Below are positions 15,243 to 25,879 of a stretch of DNA of 64,000 nucleotides, one piece after another; the first letter of the stretch is position 1; each line of letters starts with the position of its first letter. Source of the DNA: Lysobacter sp. BMK333-48F3 (GTDB taxonomy: Bacteria; Pseudomonadota; Gammaproteobacteria; Xanthomonadales; Xanthomonadaceae); the NCBI RefSeq assembly GCF_019733395.1, contig NZ_JAIHOO010000001.1:1426001-1490000 (forward strand), given 5' to 3'. The notes beneath the pieces were generated by a model, which searched no databases, was not told the DNA's origin, and saw only the letters and a program-made list of their open reading frames with translations. Position numbers and translations under genes: made by a program.

Positions 15243-16961
15243 CTACCGGTCGAGCTCCGCATCGATCGGGGCAAAATAGCTTTCCGCCACCACCGCCGGC
15301 GCCGATTTGCCCAACAGATAGCCCTGCAGCTCGTCGCAGCCCAACTCGCGCAGGAACGCCGCCTGTTCGGTGGTTTCCACGCCTTCGGCGACCACCTGCA
15401 GGCCCAGGTCGCGCGCCACGGCGAGGATCGCGCGGGTGACGGAGGCGTCCAGCGCACTGTTCGGTAGGCCCTGGACGAAGGTCTGGTCGATCTTGAGTTT
15501 GTCCAGGTCGAAATGCTTCAGATAGGTCAGGCTGGAATGGCCGGTGCCGAAATCGTCCAGAGTCAGCTGCGCGCCCAGGGCCTTGAGCGCGCCCAGTTCG
15601 GCCTGCACCCGGCCCAGGTTCTCCATCATGGTGCTTTCGGTCAGCTCGATTTCGAGCATCTCGGGCGGCACCCGGTATTCCTTCAACGCATCGCCGACCG
15701 CGCGATGCAGACCTGGCCGGCGCAGCTGTTGCGGCGACACGTTGACCGCGACGGTGAACCCGGCGTACCCCGCATCGAGCCATTCGCGGATCTGCCGGCA
15801 GGCCTCGCGCACCACCCAGGCGCCGATTTCCGGCATCAGGCCCAGGCCTTCGGCGACCGGGATGAACCGGTCCGGTGGCACCTTGCCGAACGAGGGGCTG
15901 GTCCAGCGCAGCAGCGATTCGAAACCGGTCAGGCGCCGGTCGAAGGCGCAGAACTTGGGTTGGTAGTGCAGGGCGAATTCCCCGGACTGCGCGGCCTGGC
16001 GCAGCAGTCCGCCCATCAGGATCCGGTCTTCGATGTCCTGCATGTCCTCGGTCTGGAACGAGCAGACGCAGTCGCGGCCGAGGTTCTTGCCGCGCTCGGC
16101 GGCCGCCTGCGCATGGCGCAGCAGATCCAGCGCGGTGCGGCCGTGCGCGGGCGCATGGCTGACGCCGATGGTCGCGGTCAGCAATACCCGGTAGCGCTCG
16201 ACTTCGAACGGCATCGACAGCAGGTTGCGGATGTGCTCGGCCAGGCCCACCGCCGCGGCGCTATCGCCGCCCTGCTGGACCACCACGAACTCGTCGCTGG
16301 CGAAATGACAGACGGCGATGTGCTGATTGGCCAGCGACTGCAGGCGCATGCCGACGGCGCGCAGAACCTCGTCGCCGTTGCGGTGGCCGATCGAACCGTT
16401 GATGCCGTGGAAGCGGTCCAGATTGACGAAGATCACCGCGGCGAAGCCGCCGCCCTCCTCGACCGCGCGGATCATCCGCGGTTCCAGGATGGAGTACCGC
16501 TCCAGGCCGGTCACTACGTCGTAGCGGGCGTGGTAGGCGACTTCGGCCATCAGCCGCTTGTGTTCGCTCAGGTCGCGGATGAAGGCGGTGAAATAGGGCG
16601 CCGCCCCGCTGTCGCTGCGGGTCACGGTCAATTCGACCGGGAACCGGTCGCCGCCGGCGCGGACGGCGGTGAGTTCCAGCCGCCGGTCCAGGATGGTCGA
16701 CACGCCGGTCAGCAGGTGGCGCTTGAAACCCTGCCGATGCGCGTCGCGGAACTCGGGCGGAACGATGACTTCGGCGACTTCCAGCCCCAGCACCTGCTCG
16801 CGCTTCCAGCGGAACACCCGCTCGGCCGCGGGATTGAACTCCCTGATCCGGCCCGACTCGTCGATCACGACGATCGCGTCCAGCGCCGAGTGCACGACGC
16901 CGCGGTATCGCAAATCGCCCTCGGAGGGGCGCGCAACGCTCTGGCCTGCAACGTCCTGCAT
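15243..16961 (-). CDS. PAS-GGDEF-EAL protein, probable c-di-GMP phosphodiesterase
   Basis: The protein has 572 residues. The ATG at 16961 is preferred, with GGGAGGGGAC just upstream. The PAS domain is at about residues 20-140 (IVVIDESGRIREFNPAAERVF). The GGDEF-like domain at about 145-310 has its signature replaced by ASDEF, so cyclase activity is unlikely. The EAL domain at about 325-570 is intact: Glu348 in FESLLRW, Asn in AVNVSPQQL, ELTES, DDFGTG, LKIDQTF and AEGVETT. This predicts hydrolysis of c-di-GMP under PAS control, with the GGDEF-like part possibly binding GTP as an allosteric site. There is no membrane segment. The architecture resembles PdeR/RpfR proteins. Confidence 0.92.
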   Translation of the reverse strand: MQDVAGQSVARPSEGDLRYRGVVHSALDAIVVIDESGRIREFNPAAERVFRWKREQVLGLEVAEVIVPPEFRDAHRQGFKRHLLTGVSTILDRRLELTAVRAGGDRFPVELTVTRSDSGAAPYFTAFIRDLSEHKRLMAEVAYHARYDVVTGLERYSILEPRMIRAVEEGGGFAAVIFVNLDRFHGINGSIGHRNGDEVLRAVGMRLQSLANQHIAVCHFASDEFVVVQQGGDSAAAVGLAEHIRNLLSMPFEVERYRVLLTATIGVSHAPAHGRTALDLLRHAQAAAERGKNLGRDCVCSFQTEDMQDIEDRILMGGLLRQAAQSGEFALHYQPKFCAFDRRLTGFESLLRWTSPSFGKVPPDRFIPVAEGLGLMPEIGAWVVREACRQIREWLDAGYAGFTVAVNVSPQQLRRPGLHRAVGDALKEYRVPPEMLEIELTESTMMENLGRVQAELGALKALGAQLTLDDFGTGHSSLTYLKHFDLDKLKIDQTFVQGLPNSALDASVTRAILAVARDLGLQVVAEGVETTEQAAFLRELGCDELQGYLLGKSAPAVVAESYFAPIDAELDR

Positions 16962-16964
16962 CAA

Positions 16965-17441
16965 GTCCCCTCCCAGGCACTTGTGGCGCCCGCGAGCGCC
17001 TTGCCGCCGCCATGGACCTTCGGCCGGTCGGACGGCGTGGGTACGCTCGAACCGTTCGGCGGATTATTGCCGCAGCGCCCCGGGTCGCGGCTGTCGCAGG
17101 TCTCCGTTTTGGCAGAAAGCCGGTCCCTAGGCTGCGTGGCCCCATTGAACGGGTGTCTTTGTTTGGTCCGCGTGAGCGGCGCGGCCGGCGCCAGGATGCC
17201 ATCGACGGCCCCTGCCCGGCCGGATCGGGCGGATCACCGGGCTGGCGGTCGGGCCGGACGAAACCGACGCAGGGTGATGCGCGTTACGGTTCGGGCCTGG
17301 CGACACGGTGCGCTGCGCTTCCCGGCGAGCGCGGTCGGGCAACGGGCGACGGCGATGGGGAACGGTTCCGGTTGCCGTTCGCGGGCCGCCCTCGGCCGCG
17401 CTTGTTAGGATCGTGCTCGAACCACCGATTGGGCCGGATGC
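16965..17441. other. 477-bp divergent intergenic region, no gene seen
   Basis: It lies between the divergent PAS-GGDEF-EAL and GFA genes. Open frames on both strands give Arg/Ala/Pro-rich products without motifs. No clear promoter hexamers or strong palindromes were recognised. Confidence 0.45.
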
Positions 17442-17798
17442 ATGACAGATCAAACCGGCGTATCCGGATCCTGCCACTGCGGCCAGGTCCGAATCGTGCT
17501 GAAGCAGTTTCCGCCGACCGTCACCGAGTGCAACTGCTCGCTCTGCCGCCGCTATGGCGTGCTCTGGGCGTATGTAGAGGCCGAGTCGATGATGGCGAGC
17601 CCCGACGAGTCGCTGACCGACCGCTACGCCTGGAACGGCCGGCACGTGGATTTCCATCGCTGCAAACGCTGCGGCTGCCTCACCCACTGGATGCCCAGGG
17701 ATGCGCGCCGGCAGTCCCGCGGCGTCAACGCCCGCCTGTTCGAACCGGCGGTGCTGGCGAACGCGACCCGGGTGTTCCGGGACGGAGCGAGCAAGTAG
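17442..17798 (+). CDS. GFA-family (glutathione-dependent formaldehyde-activating-like) zinc protein
   Basis: The protein has 118 residues. The zinc-binding cysteines of the CENP-V/GFA fold are all present: GSCHCGQVR, ECNCSLCRRYG and HRCKRCGCLTHW. The family prototype binds glutathione and was thought to speed S-hydroxymethylglutathione formation. Most members have no proven substrate, and this one is assigned only to the family. It is cytoplasmic and monocistronic. Confidence 0.88.
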   Translation: MTDQTGVSGSCHCGQVRIVLKQFPPTVTECNCSLCRRYGVLWAYVEAESMMASPDESLTDRYAWNGRHVDFHRCKRCGCLTHWMPRDARRQSRGVNARLFEPAVLANATRVFRDGASK

Positions 17799-17962
17799 CT
17801 CGATTGAGGCGGGCTTCCCAATCGCTGGGCCCACACCCCGGAGCACGGTAGGAGTTCGGAATTCCGTTGATCGAGCGCGGACCGCTGCAGATCGGTCCGC
17901 GCCGTGATGACGCTGGCAGCACAAACCCCGGCGAGCCTACCGCGCGACGTCAGCCGCAAACA

Positions 17963-17993
17963 GCGGGCCGCGAACCCTGAGGGCGCGGCCCGC
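17963..17993 (-). terminator. terminator of the beta-helix gene
   Basis: A perfect 10-bp inverted repeat, GCGGGCCGCG at 17963-17972 and CGCGGCCCGC at 17984-17993, lies 12 bp beyond the stop of the leftward gene. On that strand it is followed by TGTTTGC, a short T-rich tail. Confidence 0.7.
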
Positions 17994-18005
17994 CGCGTGC
18001 GGCGT

Positions 18006-20174
18006 TTACTGCGGCGCGTCCTGCAACACGATGTCGTCGAGCTGGAAGCTCGCGCCGTGGTTGGCCGAACCGCCCGAGCCGAGCAGCTGCACCCAAACGC
18101 TGGCGGTCTGCGCCGGCGGCTGCACGTTGGCCGTCACCTGGGCCCAGTCGTCGCCGGCCGCGCCCAGCGATACGTCGCTGTACGAGGTGTCCTCATCGCC
18201 GGTCGCCGGGGTGCCGCCCTCTTTCAGCCAGCGCAGGCGCAGGCGCGCGTTGGCGGGCAAAGGCGGCGTGCCGGCGACGTGCCGGACCCAGAAGCTCAAC
18301 CGCTTGGCGCTGCTGTCGGACAGGTAGCCCGGATGGTTGGCGAGCGCGGCAGCCCAGTAATTGTCCTCGATCGTCAGCTGCAGGCTGTGCGCGCCGCCAT
18401 GGCCGACATCGGCGCGGGCGACACTGCTGCCGTACCACGGCGCCCACAGGCCGATCGAGCCTTCCAGGGTGGCGGTCGCCGGGTCGATCAGGTTGAACGC
18501 CGAGCCGTCGGTAGTGCTGCCGGCATCCTGCAGGTAGGGGGCGGCGCGCCAGGCGTTGAAGCTCATCGTCTCGCCGTAGCGCTTGGCGAAACGCCAAGGA
18601 CCGTAGTAGTGGTTGTTGGCGAAGCGGTTGTTGTTGTTGAACATCACATCGTTCTGCACCTGCTGCACGGTGTAAGGCGACCAGCTCAGGTTGTTCTCGC
18701 CGGTGGCGTACAGCGCCTGCGCGCCGCAGAAGCTGGAACTGCCGCAGGGCACCGCGACCGGGTCGAAGTAGAACTCGTTGCCGGTCACCTGGATGTTCTT
18801 GGCGTGCCAGCGGCAGTCGCGCTGCAGGACCGGATCGCCGTTGATCTGGGTGTAGCACGGATGCAGGTTGCTGACCGGGTCCGGGTACTTGCTCGGGTTA
18901 TTCGGGTCCGGACGCACGATCAGCGCCGGATGCACGAACGGGGTGCAGTAGACCTGGCTGGTGTTGCCGTTGGAGTTGCAGAAGCGGTTGGAGCTTTCGT
19001 AGATCGACACCCCGGAGAAATTGTTCTCGAAGTAGTTGTCGTAGATGCGCAGCTGATCCGACCCGCTGACCTGGGTGGGCAGGCGGCTGTCGCCGCCGGA
19101 CTCGGACAGATAGATCGCCGGCGCCGGCGCGCCGCGGTCGCTGTTGCCCGACACCCAGCCGTTGTTGATGAAGGTGTTGGCGCGGATGGTGGCGTTGTAG
19201 CTGATCTCGTACCAGATGCCGACGCCGTCGTTGTCGCGGATGTAGTTGTTCTCGAACAGGAAGTCGATGTTGTTGGTGTCGGCCCACAGGCCGGTGCCGC
19301 GGTTGTGGTGGACGTAGTTTCCGACCACCTTGGCCCCGCGCACGTCCCAGAACTTGCCGCCGCCGGTGCAGCCGCACTTGGTGCTGGCCTCCCAGTCGTC
19401 GACGTTGTTGCCGACGATCTCGTTGTAGCTCAGTTCGATGTCGACGATCGCCGAGCGCCCCGGAACCGGCTGTTCGGGCGTCGCCGGGCCCTCGCTCTGC
19501 AGCGGCCACTTGAACATGCTGAAGCCGTACTGGCCGTTGTCCTTCAGGCAGTTGTAGCGGACCTTGTTGTGGCTGCCGAGGAACACGCCGGCGCCGCGAT
19601 TGTTGGCGATGGTGTTGTACTCGATCGTCCAATGGTCGCCGGCGTCGTGGTTGACCACGCCCTGGTCGAAGTTGCCGTAGTCCAGGGTGGGGTCGTCGCT
19701 GTAGCGGCCGAAGTTGCGGATGGTCAGGTAGCGCACCACCACGTTCTGCGCGGTGCTGGTGAAGGCGTAGTGGTTGAGGTTCTGGCCGTCGATGATCGCG
19801 CCGGGCCCGCCGATGTAGGCGTTTCCGTCGCGGGCGATGATCTGGCTGTACTTGTGCGTGCCCAGGGTGTGCACGCCGGGCGCGAACCAGAAGGTGCCGG
19901 AGCGGCGGAAATCGAAGCCGCTGTTGTCGCCGGCCGGAACCACGATCGCGCCTTCCGGCGCCGTCGCCGGGCCGCTGGGCATGACCCCGGCCTGGCAGTA
20001 ATTGGCCGGCGGTTCGCCCGGCCACATCAGGCCCGCATGGGCCTGGCCTTCGCCGCCGATGCGCGGCTGCGCCGCCATCGCCGGCGCCGCGACGAGTCCG
20101 CTCAACAGCACAGCCGGCAGCAGGCGCGCGAGACGCCTGCGCCGGAACGAGGAGTTACGAAAGTCGATAGCCAC
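18006..20174 (-). CDS. secreted right-handed beta-helix protein with C-terminal sandwich domain
   Basis: The protein has 722 residues. The start is the GTG at 20172-20174, with AGGGGATT about six bases upstream. A signal peptide of about 35 residues ends in APAMAA. Residues about 80-460 carry repeated Asn-rich turns (NNRGAGVFLGSHNKV, NNYIRDNDGVGIWYE, NTFINNGWVSG) typical of pectate-lyase-like parallel beta-helices. The last 160 residues (LSFWVRHVAGTPPLPANARL, ASVWVQLLGSGG) form a carbohydrate-binding-like sandwich. Polysaccharide binding or cleavage is likely, but no catalytic lysine or arginine could be assigned, so the substrate is unknown. A terminator follows. Confidence 0.85.
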   Translation of the reverse strand: MAIDFRNSSFRRRRLARLLPAVLLSGLVAAPAMAAQPRIGGEGQAHAGLMWPGEPPANYCQAGVMPSGPATAPEGAIVVPAGDNSGFDFRRSGTFWFAPGVHTLGTHKYSQIIARDGNAYIGGPGAIIDGQNLNHYAFTSTAQNVVVRYLTIRNFGRYSDDPTLDYGNFDQGVVNHDAGDHWTIEYNTIANNRGAGVFLGSHNKVRYNCLKDNGQYGFSMFKWPLQSEGPATPEQPVPGRSAIVDIELSYNEIVGNNVDDWEASTKCGCTGGGKFWDVRGAKVVGNYVHHNRGTGLWADTNNIDFLFENNYIRDNDGVGIWYEISYNATIRANTFINNGWVSGNSDRGAPAPAIYLSESGGDSRLPTQVSGSDQLRIYDNYFENNFSGVSIYESSNRFCNSNGNTSQVYCTPFVHPALIVRPDPNNPSKYPDPVSNLHPCYTQINGDPVLQRDCRWHAKNIQVTGNEFYFDPVAVPCGSSSFCGAQALYATGENNLSWSPYTVQQVQNDVMFNNNNRFANNHYYGPWRFAKRYGETMSFNAWRAAPYLQDAGSTTDGSAFNLIDPATATLEGSIGLWAPWYGSSVARADVGHGGAHSLQLTIEDNYWAAALANHPGYLSDSSAKRLSFWVRHVAGTPPLPANARLRLRWLKEGGTPATGDEDTSYSDVSLGAAGDDWAQVTANVQPPAQTASVWVQLLGSGGSANHGASFQLDDIVLQDAPQ

Positions 20175-20491
20175 TGATGAATCCCCTGGACGATGACGAT
20201 GAGAGCGGCCGGCGACGATCGCCCCCAAGGCGACGGACCCGGCTCTGGTCGCGGCGGCCGGCGGATGGTCGGGAGCGACCCGCGCGATCCTCCGGCGAAT
20301 CCGGACAGTGCGTTGATGCCATGCGCCGTCATGCCGGCGTAGTGGCCGCTGTCATCACATCTGCAAGCTGTGATGCAATTCGCGACAGGCGCGGGTACTG
20401 GCCCGCTGGGCGCGGCCATTCCTCGGGATCGATCGCGAACGCTCCGGCGAGCGTCCGCCGGCCCCGTCCTGGCTGATCGCGCCGGCCGCGC
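20175..20491. other. 317-bp intergenic region with a 23-bp palindrome
   Basis: It lies upstream of the beta-helix gene and just past the end of the hybrid kinase gene. It contains a palindrome at 20353-20375 and, near 20439-20454, a short hairpin (ACGCTC/GAGCGT) that may help end kinase transcription. No gene was found. Confidence 0.5.
20353..20375. promoter_or_regulatory. palindrome CATCACA-N9-TGTGATG upstream of the beta-helix gene
   Basis: The arms CATCACA (20353-20359) and TGTGATG (20369-20375) are exact reverse complements. The site is about 180 bp upstream of the GTG start. The half-sites are CRP-like words, but the order (TCACA then TGTGA) is the reverse of the CRP/Clp consensus, so another regulator is more likely. 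Confidence 0.4.
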
Positions 20492-23400
20492 TCAAACCAG
20501 CGTCGCCATCAAGTGCCTGGCCCGCGCGATGGCGGAAACCAAGCCGTTGCGGGCCTGATCCGTCAGTTCCGGCCATTCGTCCGCCTCGCCCTGGTGGCGC
20601 TCCACCCGTTCAAGCGCCAGCCCGGCCGGCTGATCGCCGATCAGCCGACAGCTGGACTTGAGCTTGTGCGCCAACTCCCTGAGCTCCAGGGCATCGTTGC
20701 GCCCACACGCGGCGTCCCATTTGCCCAGGTCCTCGACGGTGGTGGCGATGAAGACATTCAGCACCCTCCGCAGACTGGCCCGGCTCCCGCCCACCGATGC
20801 CACCAGCGACGCGAGTTCGGGCGAATCGGCGATCGGATCTGCGGCATCCGCCGCGACTGCGGGCGCGAGCATCTTGTTCAGCAAGTCGCGCAGATCGCGC
20901 ATCTGCACCGGCTTGGCCAGGAAACCGTCGCCGAGCAGGCCGGACTTGGCTTGCGAGCTTTGCAGGGCGTCGGCAGTGACGAAAACGATGCCGATCCGCG
21001 GCGCCCCCCGCGCGTTTTCGTCGCGGCGGATCCGCTCGGCCAGTTGGTAGCCGTCCAGCACCGGCATGTGGCAATCGGTCAACAGGATCTTGTACTGCCC
21101 CGGGTGGCTTCGCAGCATGCTCCATGCCTGTTCGCCGTCGGCGGCGACATCGCAGCTGAAGCCCAGGTGCAGCAGTTGGCGAGTGATGACGTCGCTGTTG
21201 GTCGGGTTGTCCTCGGCCACCAGGATTTGCGCCGCTGTTCCGGTCCGGTCCGGGCGGCTCCGCTCGAACGAACGCGGGCGCGGCGATGGCGCCGAACCGC
21301 CTCCGGCGCCGGCGATCTGCGGATCGCGCAGCAACTGCAGCCCTGCGGCCAGGGCCTGGCTGGTCAGCGGGCTCCCGGCCACCAGAACCGCGTGCGGATC
21401 CGGCGTCGGCTCGGCCTTGATCGCCTCGCCGCGGACGAACACGATCGGCATGGCGGCGCCGTGCGGGTGCCCGCGAACCATGCGACGGACATCGTCGTGC
21501 CTGTCCGCGCAGCCCTTGTCGACGATCAGTACGCTGTCGCGCGGCGGCGCATCCGGCGAAGGAAAGATTCGTTCGGCGAGGTCGGCATCGAGCGCCAACG
21601 AGCGGGCGTTCAGCCCCAATTCGCCGCACAACCGCAGCAGCAGCTGGGTCCGGTCGGAGTCCTTGCACAGCACGAAAGCGCGCAGGCCTTGGAAAGCGCC
21701 GGGCTGCGCTTTCGGCGCCTCCAGGCAGCGCTCGACAGGCACGGCGACGCTGAAACAGCTGCCCACCCCGGCCGAACTGAAGCACTCGACCTGCCCGCCC
21801 ATCAGTGCGACCAGACGCTTGACGATGGTCAGGCCCAGACCGGTTCCGCCGAAGCGTCGAGTGGTGCTGACATCGGCCTGCTGGAACGGATTGAACAAGA
21901 CTTCCAGGCGCTTGCCATCGATGCCGATGCCGGAGTCGACGACATCGAAACGCAGCGACCTGCGGTAGGACGCGTCCTCGCAGCTCAGGCGCACGCGGAT
22001 GGTCACGCCGCCCTTCTCGGTGAACTTGACCGCGTTGCCGACCAGGTTGCCGAGCACCTGGCGTAAACGGACCCGATCGCCCATCACCCGTCGCGGCACG
22101 TTCGGCGCGATCAGCACATCCAGGTCCAGCCCCTTCTCGCGCACCTGCGCCCTGAAGGACTCGGCCACCGACTCCACCAGGCGCCTGGGCGAAATCGGCG
22201 CGTTCTCCAGCTCCAGTTTTCCCGCTTCGATCTTCGAGAAGTCGAGGATGTCGGCGACGACGGTCTGCAGCACGAACGCCGATTCCCTGCACAGGCGCAG
22301 CAGATGGGCCTGGTTCTCTTCCGTGACGACCTCCGACAACAGATCGACCGTGCCGACGATGCCGTTGATCGGAGTGCGTATCTCGTGACTCATCATGGCG
22401 AGGAAGTCGCTTTTGGCGCGCGTCGCCTGCTGCGCTTGCTCGGCCGCCTGCTTCAGCTCGGACTTCAGGGTCTCCTCGTTGGTGACGTCGTGGACGATGC
22501 CGGTAAAGAACCCACCCGGCTTCGGATGCTCGTTGCGGGCATAGATCGCGCGTACCGAGACGTAGCGCAGTACGCCGCCGGGGTGAACGATCCGGTACTG
22601 ATCGGTGTATGCGCCGCCCGAGCCGGCCACGCGCCGCAGCAGGTCCATGACCCGCCGACGGTCCTCGCGATGGAGACTGCGATAGAGATAGCGAGCACCG
22701 ATGTCGACGCCCGCCGGCCAGCCGAATATGGTCCGCACGTTGGCGTCGCATTCGATCGTCGCGGTCCGCCACACGCCGCCAGGTGCAGCGCCCGCCGGCC
22801 GATCGGCCCGCCAGACGCCCAGCTGGCCGCTTTCCAACGCCATGGCCAAGTCCATCCGCGACTGCTTCAGCTCGGCCAGGGTGCGCTCGGCGGTCCGCCG
22901 CGCCTGATCGATCTCGATCAGCTCATGCTTGCGCTGGGTGGCGTCGCGATGGACGCCGATCACATAGGAAGAACGCCGCGGGGTCGGATAGGGAGCCAGG
23001 TGGCCCTCTATCCAGCGCCAACCCTCGCCTTCGCAGAACAGCCTGAACTCGAAGTCCTTGACGTCGCCGCTGCGCAGCGCTTCGTCGACCCGGGCCCGGA
23101 TCGGGTCGACGTCGTCGGGATGCATGCGCTCGAACACGTCGCCGACCGCATCGGTGCCGGTGGAAACGGCAAGGATCTTGCGCGAGTTTGCGTCCAGTTC
23201 GGCCTTGTCGGAGGCTACATCCCAGGCCCACATGCCGAACCTGGCCGCGTGCAGGGCGATCGAAAGTCTTGCGTTGCTTTCCTGCAACTGCGCGCGCAAT
23301 GCCTGGTTGCGCCACAACGAGTAGCGCCGCACGGCCAGCAACAGCAAGCCGATCAACGCCACGACGTAGAGCGCATAGGCCCAGCCGGTGCGCCACAGCG

Positions 23401-25675
23401 GCGGCAGGATCTCGATGCTCGTGATCCGCTTGCCCGGCCCCCACGAGCCGTCGGCCCGCTGTTGGCGGATCTGCAGTTCGTATTCGCCTGGCGATAATCG
23501 GCTGTAGTTGATCGCCCGGTCGTTCGGCAGAGCGCTCCATTCCGACTCCAACCCCGACAGACGATAGGACAGGCGGCGCGCATCGCCCAGCACCGCGATA
23601 TGGAACACGACGCGGTCGTCGGAGTAGCGCGCGGTCACGGTCGACAGCTTCTCGCCCTGCAGATTGATGGTCTTGCGGCTGCCGACTTCAAAGCTGCTCA
23701 GGACCACCGGCGCGGCATCGGCCGGGCGGATGTCGCTGGGAACGACCGCCCAAAGCCCGCCCAAGGTACCGAAGTAGAGCGCCCCATCCGCGCCGAGAGC
23801 GGCGGATTTCATATTGACGTCGGCGCGCGGAATCCCATCCGCGGCCAGGTAGCTCTGGAAACGGTCGCGCTGCCGCTCCCAGTAGGCGACGCCGCGGCTG
23901 GTCGCGATCCACACCCGGCCGGCCGAATCGCCGACGATAGCATCGATGGTGATGTCGGGCAGGCCGTCCTCCAAACCGTAACGACGGAACCGCAACCGGC
24001 CGGAGGGGTCGCGGATCAGGCGGTTCAGACCCGCCCGCGTACCGACCCACAGATTGCCCGCGCGGTCGGTAAAGGTCTGCAGGATGTAGTTGTCGGACAG
24101 CGACTGCCGGTCCAGCGGGTCGTGCTGGAACCGTCGAATCTGGCGGGTGTTCTCGTCGAAACTCAGCACGCCCTTCATCGTTCCCAGCCACAGCGTCTGG
24201 CCCGGCCCCTCGGAAACGTCCTGCACCAGGTCGAACACGTACGGCCGCCCCGCTTCCTGCGCCTGGACGTTACGCAGCTCACGTCCTCCCGGCTCGAGCA
24301 CGGACAGGCCGCGATGATGCGATACCCAGACGCGCCCTTCCGCATCCAGCAGGACGCCGGTCATCGCCGGATTCTCGATCCCGTCCGCGGCGCGCAACGA
24401 AAAGCGATCGACCGATCCGTCCGCTTTCCAATGAAACAGGCCCTGGCCGGTGCTCGTTATCCAGAATCCGCCCGCGCCGTCGCTGGTCATCGCCTTGGAG
24501 GAGGCCGGCAGCTCCTTGCTCTGGATCGGTCGCAGCAACGGCGACCCGGGTTCGACCATGGCGATGCCTCCGCGGCAGATCGCCGCGGCGATCCGCCGCT
24601 GCCCGCCGGTCGCCACCGCGCAGATGCCCGCGCCCGTGGCGGTGTGATAGCGCGACACCGCGAGTTGGTTCAGACGCAGACGCCGTAAACCCGAAGTTCC
24701 CAGGCCGACCCACAGGTTGTTCGCCCGGTCGACCGCCAGCGCGGTCACGCTCCCCGGCGGCAGGCTCTGCGGATCGTTCCTGTCGTGGCGAAAGCTCTGC
24801 AGCAGTCCGCTCTTCGGATCGAAGCGCTGCAGTCCTTCGTCGTAGGCGCTGCCCAGCCACAGCGCGCCGTCCGGCGTGCGAACGACGGAGAAGGCGCGGA
24901 TCAGCGGCGTCTGGGTAGGGATGCGCTGCAACTCCCGGGACTGCCACTCGTAGCGCCACAGGGCGCGGCCCTTGATCAGCCACAGTCCGGCCGCGTCGGA
25001 AGCCATCGCGGTGATCGCGCCTTCGCCGGGCACGCTCAGCAGAGTGCGCTTGGTGTCGGGATTGCCGATATCGATCGCTAGGACCCGGCCGTCGGCCAGC
25101 GCGACCAGCAGTTCGTTGCCCGCGTGGTTCAGCGCCATCGCATCGAAGCTTCTGGGCATGACCCGCACCACGCTGCCGCGCCCATCGGTCCGCAGCAAGC
25201 CGATGTCGGTCATCAGCCACACCTGCCCCAGTGCATCGGCGACGATCCTCACGCTGCCCTGGGGGCTGACGCCGTCGACCTGCAACGGCACCTTGCTCAG
25301 CGCGCCGGTGCGCGAGTCCAGCCGCTGCAGGCTGCCGTTCGGGCTGCCGATCCATAGCGCGTCGGCCGACTCGGCCAGCAGGTAGATGAAGCGGCTTTCC
25401 AGAGTGCCTGGGCGCGACGGGTCGCGATCGAAGTCGGCGAAGTTCCGCCCGTCGTATCGCTGCACCCCACGGTCGCCGGCGATCCAGACGAAGCCGTGCC
25501 GGTCGGGCAGGATCTCGAGAATGTAGGTGCTCTTCAGTTCGTCGGCCCGCGGGATCTGCTCGAAAGCGGGCTCCGCGGCGGGCCCGGACCGGACGCCGGG
25601 AGGCGTCGGCGCGGCCTCGACCCGCGCTTGCAACGCCAGCGCCACGCAGAGAACCGCCATCGCCACGCACTTCAT
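20492..25675 (-). CDS. giant hybrid sensor kinase: propeller, Y_Y_Y, PAS, HisKA, HATPase, REC, Hpt
   Basis: The protein has 1727 residues. The ATG at 25673-25675 is chosen because GGGGA precedes it and the signal peptide then starts properly ([21 protein letters not shown]). The periplasmic part (about 30-690) has repeated two-component propeller motifs ([36 protein letters not shown]), then a Y_Y_Y domain and a membrane segment (about 762-783). Inside follow two PAS domains, HisKA (MSHEIRTP, His1097), HATPase_c, a degenerate receiver without the acidic pocket, a full receiver (Asp1534 in LLTDCHMP) and Hpt (His1670 in LAHKLKSS). This predicts a complete His-Asp-His phosphorelay responding to an external, probably carbohydrate, signal. 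The final regulator is unknown. Confidence 0.93.
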   Translation of the reverse strand: MKCVAMAVLCVALALQARVEAAPTPPGVRSGPAAEPAFEQIPRADELKSTYILEILPDRHGFVWIAGDRGVQRYDGRNFADFDRDPSRPGTLESRFIYLLAESADALWIGSPNGSLQRLDSRTGALSKVPLQVDGVSPQGSVRIVADALGQVWLMTDIGLLRTDGRGSVVRVMPRSFDAMALNHAGNELLVALADGRVLAIDIGNPDTKRTLLSVPGEGAITAMASDAAGLWLIKGRALWRYEWQSRELQRIPTQTPLIRAFSVVRTPDGALWLGSAYDEGLQRFDPKSGLLQSFRHDRNDPQSLPPGSVTALAVDRANNLWVGLGTSGLRRLRLNQLAVSRYHTATGAGICAVATGGQRRIAAAICRGGIAMVEPGSPLLRPIQSKELPASSKAMTSDGAGGFWITSTGQGLFHWKADGSVDRFSLRAADGIENPAMTGVLLDAEGRVWVSHHRGLSVLEPGGRELRNVQAQEAGRPYVFDLVQDVSEGPGQTLWLGTMKGVLSFDENTRQIRRFQHDPLDRQSLSDNYILQTFTDRAGNLWVGTRAGLNRLIRDPSGRLRFRRYGLEDGLPDITIDAIVGDSAGRVWIATSRGVAYWERQRDRFQSYLAADGIPRADVNMKSAALGADGALYFGTLGGLWAVVPSDIRPADAAPVVLSSFEVGSRKTINLQGEKLSTVTARYSDDRVVFHIAVLGDARRLSYRLSGLESEWSALPNDRAINYSRLSPGEYELQIRQQRADGSWGPGKRITSIEILPPLWRTGWAYALYVVALIGLLLLAVRRYSLWRNQALRAQLQESNARLSIALHAARFGMWAWDVASDKAELDANSRKILAVSTGTDAVGDVFERMHPDDVDPIRARVDEALRSGDVKDFEFRLFCEGEGWRWIEGHLAPYPTPRRSSYVIGVHRDATQRKHELIEIDQARRTAERTLAELKQSRMDLAMALESGQLGVWRADRPAGAAPGGVWRTATIECDANVRTIFGWPAGVDIGARYLYRSLHREDRRRVMDLLRRVAGSGGAYTDQYRIVHPGGVLRYVSVRAIYARNEHPKPGGFFTGIVHDVTNEETLKSELKQAAEQAQQATRAKSDFLAMMSHEIRTPINGIVGTVDLLSEVVTEENQAHLLRLCRESAFVLQTVVADILDFSKIEAGKLELENAPISPRRLVESVAESFRAQVREKGLDLDVLIAPNVPRRVMGDRVRLRQVLGNLVGNAVKFTEKGGVTIRVRLSCEDASYRRSLRFDVVDSGIGIDGKRLEVLFNPFQQADVSTTRRFGGTGLGLTIVKRLVALMGGQVECFSSAGVGSCFSVAVPVERCLEAPKAQPGAFQGLRAFVLCKDSDRTQLLLRLCGELGLNARSLALDADLAERIFPSPDAPPRDSVLIVDKGCADRHDDVRRMVRGHPHGAAMPIVFVRGEAIKAEPTPDPHAVLVAGSPLTSQALAAGLQLLRDPQIAGAGGGSAPSPRPRSFERSRPDRTGTAAQILVAEDNPTNSDVITRQLLHLGFSCDVAADGEQAWSMLRSHPGQYKILLTDCHMPVLDGYQLAERIRRDENARGAPRIGIVFVTADALQSSQAKSGLLGDGFLAKPVQMRDLRDLLNKMLAPAVAADAADPIADSPELASLVASVGGSRASLRRVLNVFIATTVEDLGKWDAACGRNDALELRELAHKLKSSCRLIGDQPAGLALERVERHQGEADEWPELTDQARNGLVSAIARARHLMATLV

Positions 25676-25879
25676 ACGATCCCCAACCATCGCTCGCCCA
25701 ATCCGCTTTCAGCGCCACGGCCCGATTGGGCGACGCCTCGCGGCGCCACCGGATCCTCGGCCGAGCGGGATCTCGGCGCAGCCTGCGTACGCGCCGCACC
25801 GCTGTCGACTGCGCGCCGTTCCGATGCTTGCGCGGCCTGCGCCGTGGATGTCGCCTGCCAGGTCATGCTCGACACCGGA

